From Sphaerochaeta sp. (GTDB lineage Bacteria; Spirochaetota; Spirochaetia; Sphaerochaetales; Sphaerochaetaceae), in the NCBI GenBank assembly GCA_016342655.1, contig JAEINL010000011.1:1-64000 (forward strand): 64,000 bases of DNA. Direction: 5' to 3'. Below, in pieces: positions 44,091 to 53,386 of the stretch. A model generated the notes under the pieces. It had not been told where the DNA came from. It was given only the letters and a program-made list of their open reading frames with translations, and ran no database searches. Position numbers and translations under genes: made by a program. Numbering within the stretch: the first letter of the stretch is position 1; each line of letters begins with the position of its first letter.

Positions 44091-46164
44091 ACTGCTCATA
44101 GGTAGGCATTGGCCAACAGTCAGCTTCAACAAGAAGCTCCGATTCATCACAAAGCGAACGGATAGAAGCCATGGAGGGAAGGACATGCTGGCCATAGAAG
44201 CGGGCGGCAGCTTTTGCCTCATCGAGCATCTGAGCCTCGAGCACCAGAGCTTTCAATGCTTCCACCTCAGAAAAGATAGAATCAGAGAGCAGTCCGAGCC
44301 TCTTGACCAGTTCGCTTTCGTAGCTATTACCAAGGGATGGGACCAATGTGTGCTTCTGTGATGCGGCACTAGCCAACGTGCCGCTGAACCTGCTCAGAGC
44401 TGGGAGTACCTGCCTCAAGACCATATCAGTGAGAGTCAGAGCCTCAATATGGACGGTCTTGACATAGCTCTCCATCATTATCTCATACCGGCTGGCCATT
44501 TCCGAACGTGAGAAAACACCGAACTTCTTGCATACTGCAATATTTTTCTCAGCAAGGAACAGGGGCAAACTTTCATAGGCCGAAGAAAGGTTCAGCAATC
44601 CTCGTTTGGTAGCTTCTGCTAGCCATTCCGGGCTGTAGTTGTTCCCGTTAAACACAATTCTCCTGTGCTTCTGATAGGTTTCCTTAACCAACGCGGCGAG
44701 GGCCAAAGAAAAGTCGGGAGCCTTTTCCAAGGTGTCTGCAAAATCGCAAAGCTTGTCTGCAACTATGGTATTGAGCACAATATTTGGACCTGAAACACTG
44801 AAAGAGGAGCCTAACATACGGAATTCAAACTTGTTGCCAGTAAAGGCAAACGGACTGGTCCGGTTTCGGTCCGTACTGTCCTTGGGGAAATGGGGGATGA
44901 CAGGAACTCCCAGAAGCATCGATTCGCGCACCTTATTGACAGAGACTCCCCCATTGGCCAAGGCATCAAGAATTGCGGTCAGCTCATCTCCCAAGAAGAC
45001 AGATACGATGGCAGGTGGGGCCTCATTTGCACCAAGACGATGGTCGTTGCCTGCACTGGCAACAGAGATACGCAACAGATCCTGGTAGTCATCCACAGCA
45101 GCAATGATGGCAACAAGGAAAAGCAGGAACTGTTCGTTGTCCTTCGGACTGTCGCCCGGTTCCAACAGGTTCAGACCCGTATCGGTGGAAAGCGACCAGT
45201 TGTTATGTTTTCCTGAACCGTTTATCCCTGCAAAAGGTTTCTCATGCAACAGGCATACCATATCATGCTTGTCTGCAATCTTCTTCATCATTTCCATGGT
45301 GAGCTGGTTATGGTCGGTGGCAACATTACAGCTGCCATAGATGATGGCAAGCTCATGTTGGGCCGGGGCAACCTCGTTATGTTCGGTCTTTGCAAGGATA
45401 CCAAGCTTCCATAGTTCCCTATCCAACTCCTCCATAAAGGCCGAGACACGGCTCTTCAGGTTCCCAAAGTAATGGTCATCCATCTCCTGCCCTTTTGGAG
45501 GACGGGCGCCAAGAAGGGTGCGACCTGTATTGATAAGGTCGCGCCTCTTGAGGTATACGCTCTTGTCGACAAGGAAATACTCCTGTTCAGGACCGACTGT
45601 TGCAACCACGCGACAGACCTCAGTCTTACCAAAGAGATGGAGAATCCTTACAGCCTGTGCATTGACAGCCTCCATCGACCGCAAAAGGGGTGTCTTCTTG
45701 TCCAGGACCTCGCCGCTATAGGAACAGAAAGCTGTGGGAATACACAGGGTATGTTCCTTGATGAATGCATGGCTGCTTGGATCCCACGCTGTATACCCTC
45801 TGGCCTCAAAGGTAGCGCGTAGCCCTCCGGAAGGGAAGGAGGATGCATCGGGTTCGCCCATGATCAACTCCTTACCGGAAAATTCCAACAACGCCATGCC
45901 ATCCTTGGCAGGGACGACGAAGCTCTCGTGCTTTTCAGCGGTAATGCCTGTCATCGGCTGGAACCAGTGGGTAAAATGTGTCGCTCCCTTGGAGAGGGCC
46001 CACTCTTTCATGCCTTGGGCAACCATATTGGCAATGGAGGCCTTGAGCTGACTGCCATCAGCAATACTCTTCTTGAGTTCCTGGTACGCTTCCTTTGGCA
46101 AGAATGAGCGCATCATCTTTTCGTTGAACACCAATGAACCGAAATAGTTTGCTACAGTTTCCAT
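44074..46164 (-). CDS. glnN: Glutamine synthetase type III
   Basis: 696 residues, near the usual length for GSIII (about 700). Signature pieces: [72 protein letters not shown] and [12 protein letters not shown]. It makes glutamine from glutamate, ammonia and ATP as a dodecamer. Divergent from the glutamate synthase operon. The transcript starts with a terminator-like hairpin that carries an AAAGGC hexaloop, so it is probably under antitermination control by the ANTAR protein. Confidence 0.95.
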   Translation of the reverse strand: METVANYFGSLVFNEKMMRSFLPKEAYQELKKSIADGSQLKASIANMVAQGMKEWALSKGATHFTHWFQPMTGITAEKHESFVVPAKDGMALLEFSGKELIMGEPDASSFPSGGLRATFEARGYTAWDPSSHAFIKEHTLCIPTAFCSYSGEVLDKKTPLLRSMEAVNAQAVRILHLFGKTEVCRVVATVGPEQEYFLVDKSVYLKRRDLINTGRTLLGARPPKGQEMDDHYFGNLKSRVSAFMEELDRELWKLGILAKTEHNEVAPAQHELAIIYGSCNVATDHNQLTMEMMKKIADKHDMVCLLHEKPFAGINGSGKHNNWSLSTDTGLNLLEPGDSPKDNEQFLLFLVAIIAAVDDYQDLLRISVASAGNDHRLGANEAPPAIVSVFLGDELTAILDALANGGVSVNKVRESMLLGVPVIPHFPKDSTDRNRTSPFAFTGNKFEFRMLGSSFSVSGPNIVLNTIVADKLCDFADTLEKAPDFSLALAALVKETYQKHRRIVFNGNNYSPEWLAEATKRGLLNLSSAYESLPLFLAEKNIAVCKKFGVFSRSEMASRYEIMMESYVKTVHIEALTLTDMVLRQVLPALSRFSGTLASAASQKHTLVPSLGNSYESELVKRLGLLSDSIFSEVEALKALVLEAQMLDEAKAAARFYGQHVLPSMASIRSLCDESELLVEADCWPMPTYEQLLYSV

Positions 46165-46218
46165 TATTCTCTCCTTCTCGGGTCTCTTGTTTTCTGAGTG
46201 TTTTGGCAGAAAATAGAG

Positions 46219-46298
46219 AAAGGCGCCGTAGATCCGTGACGGACCTACAGCGCCTTTGCTGATGGCATGTTTTACCCCAAAAGGAGCAAGCGTGTCAA
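46219..46298 (-). promoter_or_regulatory. glnN promoter and leader terminator/hexaloop
   Basis: Minus strand: -35 TTGACA (46298-46293), 18-bp spacer, -10 TAAAAC (46274-46269), start near 46262. The leader begins at once with CAGC-AAAGGC-GCTG (46261-46248), a 4-bp stem with a hexaloop having A1 and G4. The same bases are the 5' arm of a longer hairpin (46257-46219, about 17 pairs, loop TCA) followed by TTTCTCTATTTTC, a terminator. The two folds exclude each other. Confidence 0.75.
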
Positions 46299-46350
46299 TA
46301 AACAGAGTACATAAATGAGTAAGGTGGAAGCAAAAAAGTTTGTATCACTA

Positions 46351-46455
46351 ATGACAGGCCTTGCATTTTTCTGTATGATGGGAAAAAATATTTGGACAAA
46401 GGCGTCCACCAAAGAAGACTTGTTATGCAAGTTTCCCTTGGTGGACGCCTTTTTT
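46351..46455 (+). promoter_or_regulatory. Glutamate synthase operon promoter and leader terminator/hexaloop
   Basis: -35 ATGACA (46351-46356), 17-bp spacer, -10 TATGAT (46374-46379), start near 46386. The leader can fold as TGGAC-AAAGGC-GTCCA (46393-46408), or as a 14-bp terminator AAGGCGTCCACCAA (46399-46412) with TTGGTGGACGCCTT (46438-46451) followed by a run of T. The latter has a small nested stem (GACTTG/CAAGTT) in its loop. The hexaloop has A1 and G4, as in ANTAR targets. Confidence 0.8.
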
Positions 46456-46475
46456 CATACCCAGGAGTACCATTG

Positions 46476-47579
46476 ATGGAGATACACCAAAAACGAATGC
46501 CCCTTGAGGGAGAAGAGCGATTTTCCAGTGGCTGTGCGATAAGTGGATTCTTCAACAAGAATGGGGACCGCTTCTCAGGAAGAGACGCCATCACCTCCAT
46601 CAGCGTCATGCACGACCGCTCAAACGGCTTGGGAGGGGGATTTGCCGGCTACGGGATTTACCCCGAATACAAGGACTTCTATGCATTTCACATCTTCTAT
46701 TATGGCAATGAAGCCAAGAGAAATTGTGAAGAGTACCTTGATGAGCACTTTGATTTGATCAACCTCTCCAAGATTCCAACGGAAAAACATCCCAACATCA
46801 CAGACGAACCCTTGATCTGGCGCTATTTCGTCACTCCCCTTCCAACCAAACTGGCGAATAGCCAGCTCGACGAAAAAGAATATACGGCCCGCTGTGTCAT
46901 CCATATCAATACAGATATCAAGGGTGCCTATGTTTTCTCCTCAGGGAAAAACATGGGAGTCTTCAAGGCCGTAGGGTATCCCGAGGATGTAGGTGAATTC
47001 TATCGCCTGGACGATTACAAGGGGTACTCCTGGACCGTTCACGGGCGGTATCCAACCAACACCCCAGGGTGGTGGGGTGGAGCCCACCCTTTCGCCCTGC
47101 TGGACTACTCGGTAGTGCACAACGGAGAGATATCCTCCTATGACGCAAACCGTCGCTTCATCGAGATGTACGGCTACAATTGCACACTCCAAACCGACAC
47201 AGAGGTTATCACCTATATGATCGACTACCTCCACCGTCGCCAAGGGTTGACCCTTGAAGAGGTATCCCATGTCATTGCAGCCCCCTTCTGGTCGACCATC
47301 GGAAGGAAAAGCGAAGAAGAAATTGCAGAGTACACCTACCTAAGGAACACCTTCGCTAGCATGCTTATTACCGGACCGTTCTCCATCATCCTTGGCTTCA
47401 ATGGTGGGTTGATGGCTCTCAATGACCGTCTGAAACTCCGGTCGCTGGTCGCAGCAGAAAAAGGCGACATGGTGTATCTGGCAAGTGAAGAAGCGGCTAT
47501 CAGGATCATTGAGCCGAATCCAGACAGGGTTTGGCATCCAAGCGGCGGGAAACCGGTGATCGTCACATTGAACAAGTAA
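46476..47579 (+). CDS. Glutamate synthase amidotransferase subunit (GltB1-like, class II glutaminase)
   Basis: 367 residues. Class II glutamine amidotransferase of the archaeal-type split glutamate synthase. The nucleophile candidate is Cys20 in FSSGCAISGFFNKNG, so about 19 residues would be removed before activation. DYSVVHNGEISSYDANRRFIE and TDTEVITYMIDYL follow as in the family; it releases ammonia from glutamine for the FMN subunit. Start ATG 46476 with AGGAG eight bases before, 20 bp after the leader terminator. Confidence 0.88.
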   Translation: MEIHQKRMPLEGEERFSSGCAISGFFNKNGDRFSGRDAITSISVMHDRSNGLGGGFAGYGIYPEYKDFYAFHIFYYGNEAKRNCEEYLDEHFDLINLSKIPTEKHPNITDEPLIWRYFVTPLPTKLANSQLDEKEYTARCVIHINTDIKGAYVFSSGKNMGVFKAVGYPEDVGEFYRLDDYKGYSWTVHGRYPTNTPGWWGGAHPFALLDYSVVHNGEISSYDANRRFIEMYGYNCTLQTDTEVITYMIDYLHRRQGLTLEEVSHVIAAPFWSTIGRKSEEEIAEYTYLRNTFASMLITGPFSIILGFNGGLMALNDRLKLRSLVAAEKGDMVYLASEEAAIRIIEPNPDRVWHPSGGKPVIVTLNK

Positions 47580-47591
47580 GAGGAAAAGCAG

Positions 47592-49097
47592 ATGGGAATC
47601 AATTACCTATATCCGGACTTTGAAGTCCACCGAGACAAGGACAAGTGCATCACATGCAGGGTGTGTGAACGCCAGTGTGCCAATGAGGTGCATAGCTATG
47701 ACAAGGAACTGAACAGGATGGTCGCTGACGACAGCAAATGCGTGAACTGTCACCGGTGCGTTTCCCTCTGTCCTACCCATGCGCTGAAGATTGTCAAGAC
47801 CGATCACCTCTTTAAGGAGAATGCAAACTGGAAGGGAGAGGTAATCCAGGATATCTACCGTCAGGCTGAAAGTGGAGGCGTCTTGCTTGCCTCCATGGGT
47901 ACGCCCAAAGACTATCCCGTCTATTGGGACAAGATGCTCATCAATGCCTCACAGGTGACCAATCCCTCCATCGATCCGTTACGCGAACCCATGGAGACAA
48001 GGACATTCCTCGGACAGAAAAGCAACAAGATCAAGCGCGACGATCAGGGCAAGCTCATAACCACGACAGCCCCTCAACTCTCCCTCAACATCCCTATCAT
48101 GTTCAGTGCCATGTCGTATGGTTCGATCAGCTACAACGCCCACAAGAGCCTGGCTCTGGCGGCACAAGAGTTGGGAATCTTCTACAACACAGGAGAAGGA
48201 GGTCTGCATGAAGACTTCTACCAGTATGGGAAGAACACCATCGTACAAGTCGCCTCAGGCCGTTTTGGAGTCCATCCAGGGTATCTCAATGCGGGGGCGG
48301 CTATCGAGATCAAGATGGGACAGGGCGCAAAACCCGGTATCGGAGGACACCTTCCCGGATCGAAGATAGGGGAAGATATCTCCAAGACCCGTATGATTCC
48401 GGAACACGCTGACGCCATCAGTCCAGCCCCTCACCACGACATCTACTCCATTGAAGACCTCAGGCAGCTCGTCTATGCCCTCAAGGAAGCCACAGCCTAT
48501 ACGAAGCCGATCATAGTCAAGGTAGCGGCTGTCCATAACATCTCTGCCATAGCCTCGGGCATAGCCCGAAGCGGGGCGGACATCATTGCCATCGACGGTT
48601 TCCGTGGAGGCACAGGGGCAGCTCCAGCCAGAACCAGGGACAACGTAGGAATTCCCATTGAACTGGCCTTGGCCAGTGTCGATTCACGCCTTAGGCAAGA
48701 AGGGATCCGCAACAACGTTAGTTTGGTTGTCGGCGGTTCCATTCGAAGCAGTGCCGATGTCATCAAGGCCATCGCCCTTGGGGCCGATGCAATCTACGTG
48801 GCAACCAGCGCATTGCTTGCACTGGGCTGCCACCTCTGCAGAACCTGCCAGCTTGGAAAGTGCAACTGGGGCATTGCGACCCAGAAACCGGAGCTGGTCA
48901 AGCGGCTCAACCCTGAGGTTGGAAGCCAAAGGCTTGTCAACCTCATCACGGCCTGGGAGCATGAGATCAAGGAGATGATGGGAGGCATGGGAATCAATTC
49001 CATCGAGGCGTTGAGGGGAAATCGCCTGATGCTCAGGGGAATCGGACTGAATGAGACAGAATTACAGATTCTCGGCATCTCTCATGCCGGACAATAG
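47592..49097 (+). CDS. Glutamate synthase FMN-binding subunit with N-terminal ferredoxin (GltB2-like)
   Basis: 501 residues. The first 75 residues hold two [4Fe-4S] motifs (CITCRVCERQCANE, CVNCHRCVSLCPTH). The rest is the FMN barrel of glutamate synthase: NIPIMFSAMSYGSISYNAH, GEGGLHEDFY, GQGAKPGIGGHLPG, IDGFRGGTGAAP and the 3Fe-4S type cysteines CHLCRTCQLGKCNWGI. It binds 2-oxoglutarate and ammonia to make glutamate. RBS GAGGAAAAG before ATG 47592. Confidence 0.92.
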   Translation: MGINYLYPDFEVHRDKDKCITCRVCERQCANEVHSYDKELNRMVADDSKCVNCHRCVSLCPTHALKIVKTDHLFKENANWKGEVIQDIYRQAESGGVLLASMGTPKDYPVYWDKMLINASQVTNPSIDPLREPMETRTFLGQKSNKIKRDDQGKLITTTAPQLSLNIPIMFSAMSYGSISYNAHKSLALAAQELGIFYNTGEGGLHEDFYQYGKNTIVQVASGRFGVHPGYLNAGAAIEIKMGQGAKPGIGGHLPGSKIGEDISKTRMIPEHADAISPAPHHDIYSIEDLRQLVYALKEATAYTKPIIVKVAAVHNISAIASGIARSGADIIAIDGFRGGTGAAPARTRDNVGIPIELALASVDSRLRQEGIRNNVSLVVGGSIRSSADVIKAIALGADAIYVATSALLALGCHLCRTCQLGKCNWGIATQKPELVKRLNPEVGSQRLVNLITAWEHEIKEMMGGMGINSIEALRGNRLMLRGIGLNETELQILGISHAGQ

Positions 49098-49106
49098 GAG
49101 AAGCAT

Positions 49107-49535
49107 ATGAAGCGGGTTTACGTCAACGAACAATGGTGCCTCGGTTGCCATCTCTGCGAATATTACTGTGCCTATGCAAACTCCGGGCAAGAAAGCATGG
49201 TCAAGGCCCTAAAGGACAAGACCATAAGGGCCCGTATCAAGGTGGAGGAGAAGGATGGAATCAGTTTTGCCGTCAACTGCCGGCACTGCACTGAACCACT
49301 TTGTGTCAAGAGTTGCATTGCAGGGGCTCTCACCCAGAAGGACGGCCTGATCGTAATCGACCAGGACAAGTGTGTCGGGTGTTTCTCCTGCATCATGGCC
49401 TGCCCCTATGGAGCACTCATGCCCAATGAGGAGGGTGTCATGCAGAAGTGCGAACTGTGTACCACCAATTCACACATGCTGCCTGTATGTGTTTCCGGTT
49501 GCCCGAACAAGGCAATCGTATTTGAGGAGCGATAA
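49107..49535 (+). CDS. Four-cluster ferredoxin-like electron-transfer subunit
   Basis: 142 residues with four cysteine groups: CLGCHLCEYYC, CRHCTEPLCVKSC, CVGCFSCIMACP and CELCTT...CVSGCP. It looks like the HycB/DmsB type iron-sulfur subunit and presumably passes electrons from the FAD protein to the FMN subunit. Gap of 9 bp after the FMN gene and 1 bp before the next. Confidence 0.9.
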   Translation: MKRVYVNEQWCLGCHLCEYYCAYANSGQESMVKALKDKTIRARIKVEEKDGISFAVNCRHCTEPLCVKSCIAGALTQKDGLIVIDQDKCVGCFSCIMACPYGALMPNEEGVMQKCELCTTNSHMLPVCVSGCPNKAIVFEER

Positions 49536-49536
49536 C

Positions 49537-50769
49537 ATGAGATATGTAATTGTAGGAAACTCCATCGCTTCGGTTGGGTGCATCGAATCTATCAGAAAGG
49601 TCGACCAAGAGGGCCTCATCTGTGTCATAGGAGATGAAAACCACGCCTGTTATGCTCGGCCACTCATCTCGTATCTTCTGCAAAACAAGACAACTGTTGA
49701 TAAAATGGTATATCGCGACAAGGCTTTCTATGAAAGCAATGCTGTGACCTTGTTGCTTGGAAAACGGGTGGAGTCCATCGATAAAGAGAACAAGCACCTA
49801 GCCCTTGATGACGGTAGTACTGTCGACTATGACAAATTGCTCATCGCTACAGGCTCATATCCCTTCATCCCCCCCATGAAGAATCTCGATTCGGTGAAGA
49901 AATGCTTCACTTTCATGACCCTTGATGACGCGAAGAATCTGGAGAAAGCCCTCTCAAAAGAGAGCCGGGTCCTTATCATAGGAGCCGGTCTTATCGGCCT
50001 CAAATGTGCAGAAGGCATCCGAGACCGGGTCAAGTCCATTACCGTCGTCGATCTTGCAAGTCGGATACTTCCGAGCATTCTCGATGAGGCAGGTTCAGCC
50101 CTTGTTGAAAAGAAGCTCACTTCTGAGGGCATCACCTTCATCCTAAACGACAGTGTCAGAGAATTCTTCAACAGTGACGCACTGCTTTCCAGTGGTGCTG
50201 TGGTTGGTTTTGACATTCTCGTACTTGCCGTTGGAGTCAAGCCCAATGTTTCTCTGGTCAAGGAAGCGGAAGGGGAAGTCAACAGGGCAATCCTCATCGA
50301 TGAAAAGTGCCAGACCTCGATCACTGATGTGTATGCCGCCGGTGACTGCTGTGAATCGATCGACTATATCACCAAAGAGCGTAAGGTTCTTGCCATCCTT
50401 CCCAACGCCTATATGCAAGGAGAGGTTGCCGGAAGGAACATGGCTGGGGACGAGACTTTTTTTGACAAGGCCATGGCAATGAACGCCATTGGATTCTTTG
50501 GTCTCCATGTCATAACGGCAGGAATTTATGAGGGGCAGGAGAAACTCTTTACAACCGAGACAGGCTACAAACGGCTCTTTATACAGGATGGCACGTTGGT
50601 AGGGTACATCCTCATAGGCGATACCATAAATAGAGCGGGAATCTATACTTCTCTCATCCGAAACAAGACCGACCTTGCGACCTTGGACTTTGACCTCATC
50701 AGTGAAGAACCCCTTTTGATGGCCTTTGCAAAGAAAGAGCGGGCACACAAACTTGGAGATGCACAATGA
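49537..50769 (+). CDS. NAD(P)/FAD-dependent oxidoreductase of the glutamate synthase operon
   Basis: 410 residues. FAD-binding start MRYVIVGNSIASVGCIESIR, NAD-binding loop VLIIGAGLIGLKCAEGIRDR (about 145-164), and a second FAD motif VYAAGDCCES near 265. Similar to rubredoxin reductase/NADH oxidase-like enzymes. It likely supplies electrons from NAD(P)H to the ferredoxin subunit. Start ATG 49537 with GAGGAG before it; a frame-extended start further upstream lies in the ferredoxin gene. Confidence 0.9.
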   Translation: MRYVIVGNSIASVGCIESIRKVDQEGLICVIGDENHACYARPLISYLLQNKTTVDKMVYRDKAFYESNAVTLLLGKRVESIDKENKHLALDDGSTVDYDKLLIATGSYPFIPPMKNLDSVKKCFTFMTLDDAKNLEKALSKESRVLIIGAGLIGLKCAEGIRDRVKSITVVDLASRILPSILDEAGSALVEKKLTSEGITFILNDSVREFFNSDALLSSGAVVGFDILVLAVGVKPNVSLVKEAEGEVNRAILIDEKCQTSITDVYAAGDCCESIDYITKERKVLAILPNAYMQGEVAGRNMAGDETFFDKAMAMNAIGFFGLHVITAGIYEGQEKLFTTETGYKRLFIQDGTLVGYILIGDTINRAGIYTSLIRNKTDLATLDFDLISEEPLLMAFAKKERAHKLGDAQ

Positions 50770-51491
50770 CAACCATAGACGTGGGACTGAGAGCCTTTGA
50801 CGAACTGAACAAAGAAATTCGTGCGTGCACAGATACAGAGTTGGTACTCAACAATGTACAGGGGCAGCGCTACATCGGTTGCGCCTTGTCCAGACGATGC
50901 ATTACCATCGAGGGAACACCGGGCAATGCCCTCGGTTCCTACCTGGATGGATGCACCATCATAGTCAACGGAAATGCCCAGGATGCAACTGGGGACACCA
51001 TGAATGACGGAAGAATCATCATCCATGGCTCCTGTGGTGATGCCACAGGGTATTCGATGCGGGGTGGGAAGATCTTCATCCGTGACAGTGCAGGCTATCG
51101 TTCGGGTATCCATATGAAGGCATATGAGGAAAAACAACCGGTGATCATCATCGGGGACAGGGCTGGCAGTTTCCTAGGGGAATACCTGGCAGGGGGAACC
51201 ATCATTGTGCTGGGACTCCACCAAGAAGGCAAAGCTCCTGTAGGATATTTCTGTGGAACCGGGATGCATGGTGGAAAGATTTACCTCCGTTGTGATACAC
51301 TTCCTTCAGACCTGCCACAACAGGTTTCCGCCTCTGATGCAACGCCGGAGGATTTTGCTGAGATATCTGAGTCTCTTGAGGACTATTGTTCTACGTTTGC
51401 ATTGGATAAGGAAGCCTTGCTCTCCGCTCATTTTTTCGTGTTGAGACCAAACTCTAGTACTCCGTACAAGATGCTGTATACAAATGTATAA
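50766..51491 (+). CDS. GXGXG-repeat subunit of glutamate synthase (GltB3-like)
   Basis: 241 residues forming a right-handed beta-helix seen as repeated G-x-x-x-G units: GNALGSYLDGCTIIVNGNAQ, GDATGYSMRGGKIFIRDSAG, GSFLGEYLAGGTIIVLG. This matches the C-terminal domain of the glutamate synthase large subunit, here a separate gene. The domain has a structural role in channelling ammonia. ATG overlaps the previous stop (ATGA). Confidence 0.92.
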   Translation: MTTIDVGLRAFDELNKEIRACTDTELVLNNVQGQRYIGCALSRRCITIEGTPGNALGSYLDGCTIIVNGNAQDATGDTMNDGRIIIHGSCGDATGYSMRGGKIFIRDSAGYRSGIHMKAYEEKQPVIIIGDRAGSFLGEYLAGGTIIVLGLHQEGKAPVGYFCGTGMHGGKIYLRCDTLPSDLPQQVSASDATPEDFAEISESLEDYCSTFALDKEALLSAHFFVLRPNSSTPYKMLYTNV

Positions 51492-51507
51492 TCCAGGGAG
51501 AATCGTT

Positions 51508-52788
51508 ATGACCAATACCCAGAAAGAAGTGCTGCAATTCATCAAGGAACAGGATGTGCGCTTTGTTCGTCTTGTCTTCTGCGACATATTCGGGCACATG
51601 AAAAACTTGTCCATTTCCGAGGATGAGCTGGACAGGGCTTTCGCAACCGGTATCTCCTTCGATGCCTCTGCAGTCAAGGGTTTCTTACAGGTTGACGAGA
51701 GTGACCTTCTGCTCTTCCCCGATCCCTCCACCTTGGCAATTCTTCCCTGGAGACCTGCCCAAGGGCGGGTGGTCCGCCTCTTTTGTTCTATCAGGCGTCC
51801 CGACGGCACGCCTTTCGAAGGTGATGGAAGGTCCTTGTTACAGGACAAGGTACGCGAGGCAGAGCTTTCAGGGTATAAGTTCGGTGTAGGACCGGAGTGT
51901 GAATTCTATCTGTTCAAGATGGCCGAAGATGGCAAGCCGACCTTCACCCCCCTCGACTATGGGACGTACTTGGATGTGGCTCCCTTGGACAAGGGGGAAA
52001 ACGTAAGGCGGGATATCAGTCTGACCCTCCAACAGATGGGCTTCTATACCGAACGATCCCACCACGAGACAGGCCCCGGGCAGAATGAGATTGACTTCAA
52101 GTACAGCTCAGCCCTAGAGGCCGCTGACAACTTCATCACCTTCAAGTCTGTGGTGAAGACCATTGCAGACCGTAGTGGCCTGTTCGCCTCGTTCCTGCCC
52201 AAACCCCTTCAAAACGAGAGTGGTAGTGGCCTGCACATCAACCTCTCACTCACCTACGAAGGCTCTCCTGCCCAACACCTAGAAGAGGCAATGACCGAAG
52301 GTATCCTCAGAAGGATCCGCGAAATTACCCTATTTCTCAATCCTCTGGTCAACTCCTACGAACGCCTGGGAGCCTGTGAAGCCCCACGCCACGTAGGCTG
52401 GGGACGGGCAAACCGTTCCTTGCTTATCCGTATTCCTCAGACCAGCGGGGAGTACCGCCGTATTGAGGTCAGGTCCCCTGACCCCGCCTGCAACCCCTAC
52501 CTTGCCATTACGCTGCTGATGAGTGCAGCTTTGGAAGGGGTTAAGGATAAGCTGAAAGCAAGTGAAGAGTATCTTGGCGATGCCTACCAGAAACTAGGGG
52601 GAGAGGTACTTCCTTCGAACCTTGGTGAGGCGATAGAGCTGGCAGAACAAAGTTCCTTTGTCAGGGAGGTCGTCCCCCAGCGGCTCCTGAAGTTCTTCCT
52701 GGAAGCAAAAAAGGCAGAATGGGCAAAATTCGAGGCGAGTAGCGACAAAGCTCTAGAGAGTCGCCTCTCGTCCTTCTTCACCACCTAA
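51508..52788 (+). CDS. glnA: Glutamine synthetase type I
   Basis: 426 residues. FVRLVFCDIFGHMKNLSI start, VGPECEFYLF, HHETGPGQNEIDFKYS, NESGSGLHINLSL, and GWGRANRSLLIRIP. The adenylylation-site tyrosine loop seen in GSI-beta is not found and the length is shorter, which points to the alpha type. Second glutamine synthetase in the locus beside GlnN. Start chosen at MTNTQKE with GGGAG before it; it follows the GXGXG gene by 16 bp. Confidence 0.9.
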   Translation: MTNTQKEVLQFIKEQDVRFVRLVFCDIFGHMKNLSISEDELDRAFATGISFDASAVKGFLQVDESDLLLFPDPSTLAILPWRPAQGRVVRLFCSIRRPDGTPFEGDGRSLLQDKVREAELSGYKFGVGPECEFYLFKMAEDGKPTFTPLDYGTYLDVAPLDKGENVRRDISLTLQQMGFYTERSHHETGPGQNEIDFKYSSALEAADNFITFKSVVKTIADRSGLFASFLPKPLQNESGSGLHINLSLTYEGSPAQHLEEAMTEGILRRIREITLFLNPLVNSYERLGACEAPRHVGWGRANRSLLIRIPQTSGEYRRIEVRSPDPACNPYLAITLLMSAALEGVKDKLKASEEYLGDAYQKLGGEVLPSNLGEAIELAEQSSFVREVVPQRLLKFFLEAKKAEWAKFEASSDKALESRLSSFFTT

Positions 52789-52800
52789 GAGAGAAAACAC

Positions 52801-53370
52801 ATGTCACAGGCCCTTGTAGTTTCGTCGAATGAGAAAGGTATGCTTAGTATCTCCTCGCTTCTTAGGGAGTACGAGCTTACTTTCGACATCTACAAGTGCA
52901 CCAGCGGCAATGAGGCAAGACGCATCATCCTAGAGAACGAGCTCGATCTGGTTGTGGTCAATGCTCCGCTCTCTGATGAATCGGGTGAGGACCTTGCTGT
53001 CATGGTAACAGAGCAGAGCATGGCAGGCTCTATCTTACTGGTGAAGGGAGAGTATTTTGAGTCAACACAGATGCTCTTTGGTGAGCAAGGGGTTCTTGTA
53101 GTCTCCAAACCGATTATCAAGCAGGTCTTCTTCCAGAGCCTCGCCCTTGCCCGTTCAATGCGCAGGCGCCTAAGCACTCTGCGAAACGAAAATGATATGC
53201 TGCAGAAGAAGATAGAGGAGATCAAACTCATTGACAGGGCAAAACTGACTTTGATGCAGACCTTTGCGATGAGTGAACAGCAAGCCCATCGTCATATAGA
53301 ACAAGAGGCAATGAATCTACGTATTAGCCGGTATGAAGTGGCTTGTACAATTATACAGACCTATAGGTAA
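52801..53370 (+). CDS. ANTAR-domain RNA-binding regulator with pseudo-receiver
   Basis: 189 residues. Residues 1-120 have a receiver-like fold, but the phospho-acceptor position in [12 protein letters not shown] is Asn where Asp is expected, so it is probably not phosphorylated. The C-terminal ANTAR domain (about 130-189) shows [20 protein letters not shown] and [16 protein letters not shown], with the conserved Ala/Lys and Met positions. ANTAR proteins bind paired hexaloop hairpins and prevent transcription termination. Encoded 12 bp after glnA, the last gene of the nitrogen operon. The likely targets are the three AAAGGC leaders. Confidence 0.85.
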   Translation: MSQALVVSSNEKGMLSISSLLREYELTFDIYKCTSGNEARRIILENELDLVVVNAPLSDESGEDLAVMVTEQSMAGSILLVKGEYFESTQMLFGEQGVLVVSKPIIKQVFFQSLALARSMRRRLSTLRNENDMLQKKIEEIKLIDRAKLTLMQTFAMSEQQAHRHIEQEAMNLRISRYEVACTIIQTYR

Positions 53371-53386
53371 GGAGTGGACCACAGAG

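Noticed and set aside
46386-46455. Classical two-hairpin ANTAR target in the glutamate synthase leader
   Set aside because: Only one A1/G4 hexaloop is present. The nested stem in the terminator loop has a five-base loop (TTATG) and does not fit, so the leader is reported as a single-hairpin variant.
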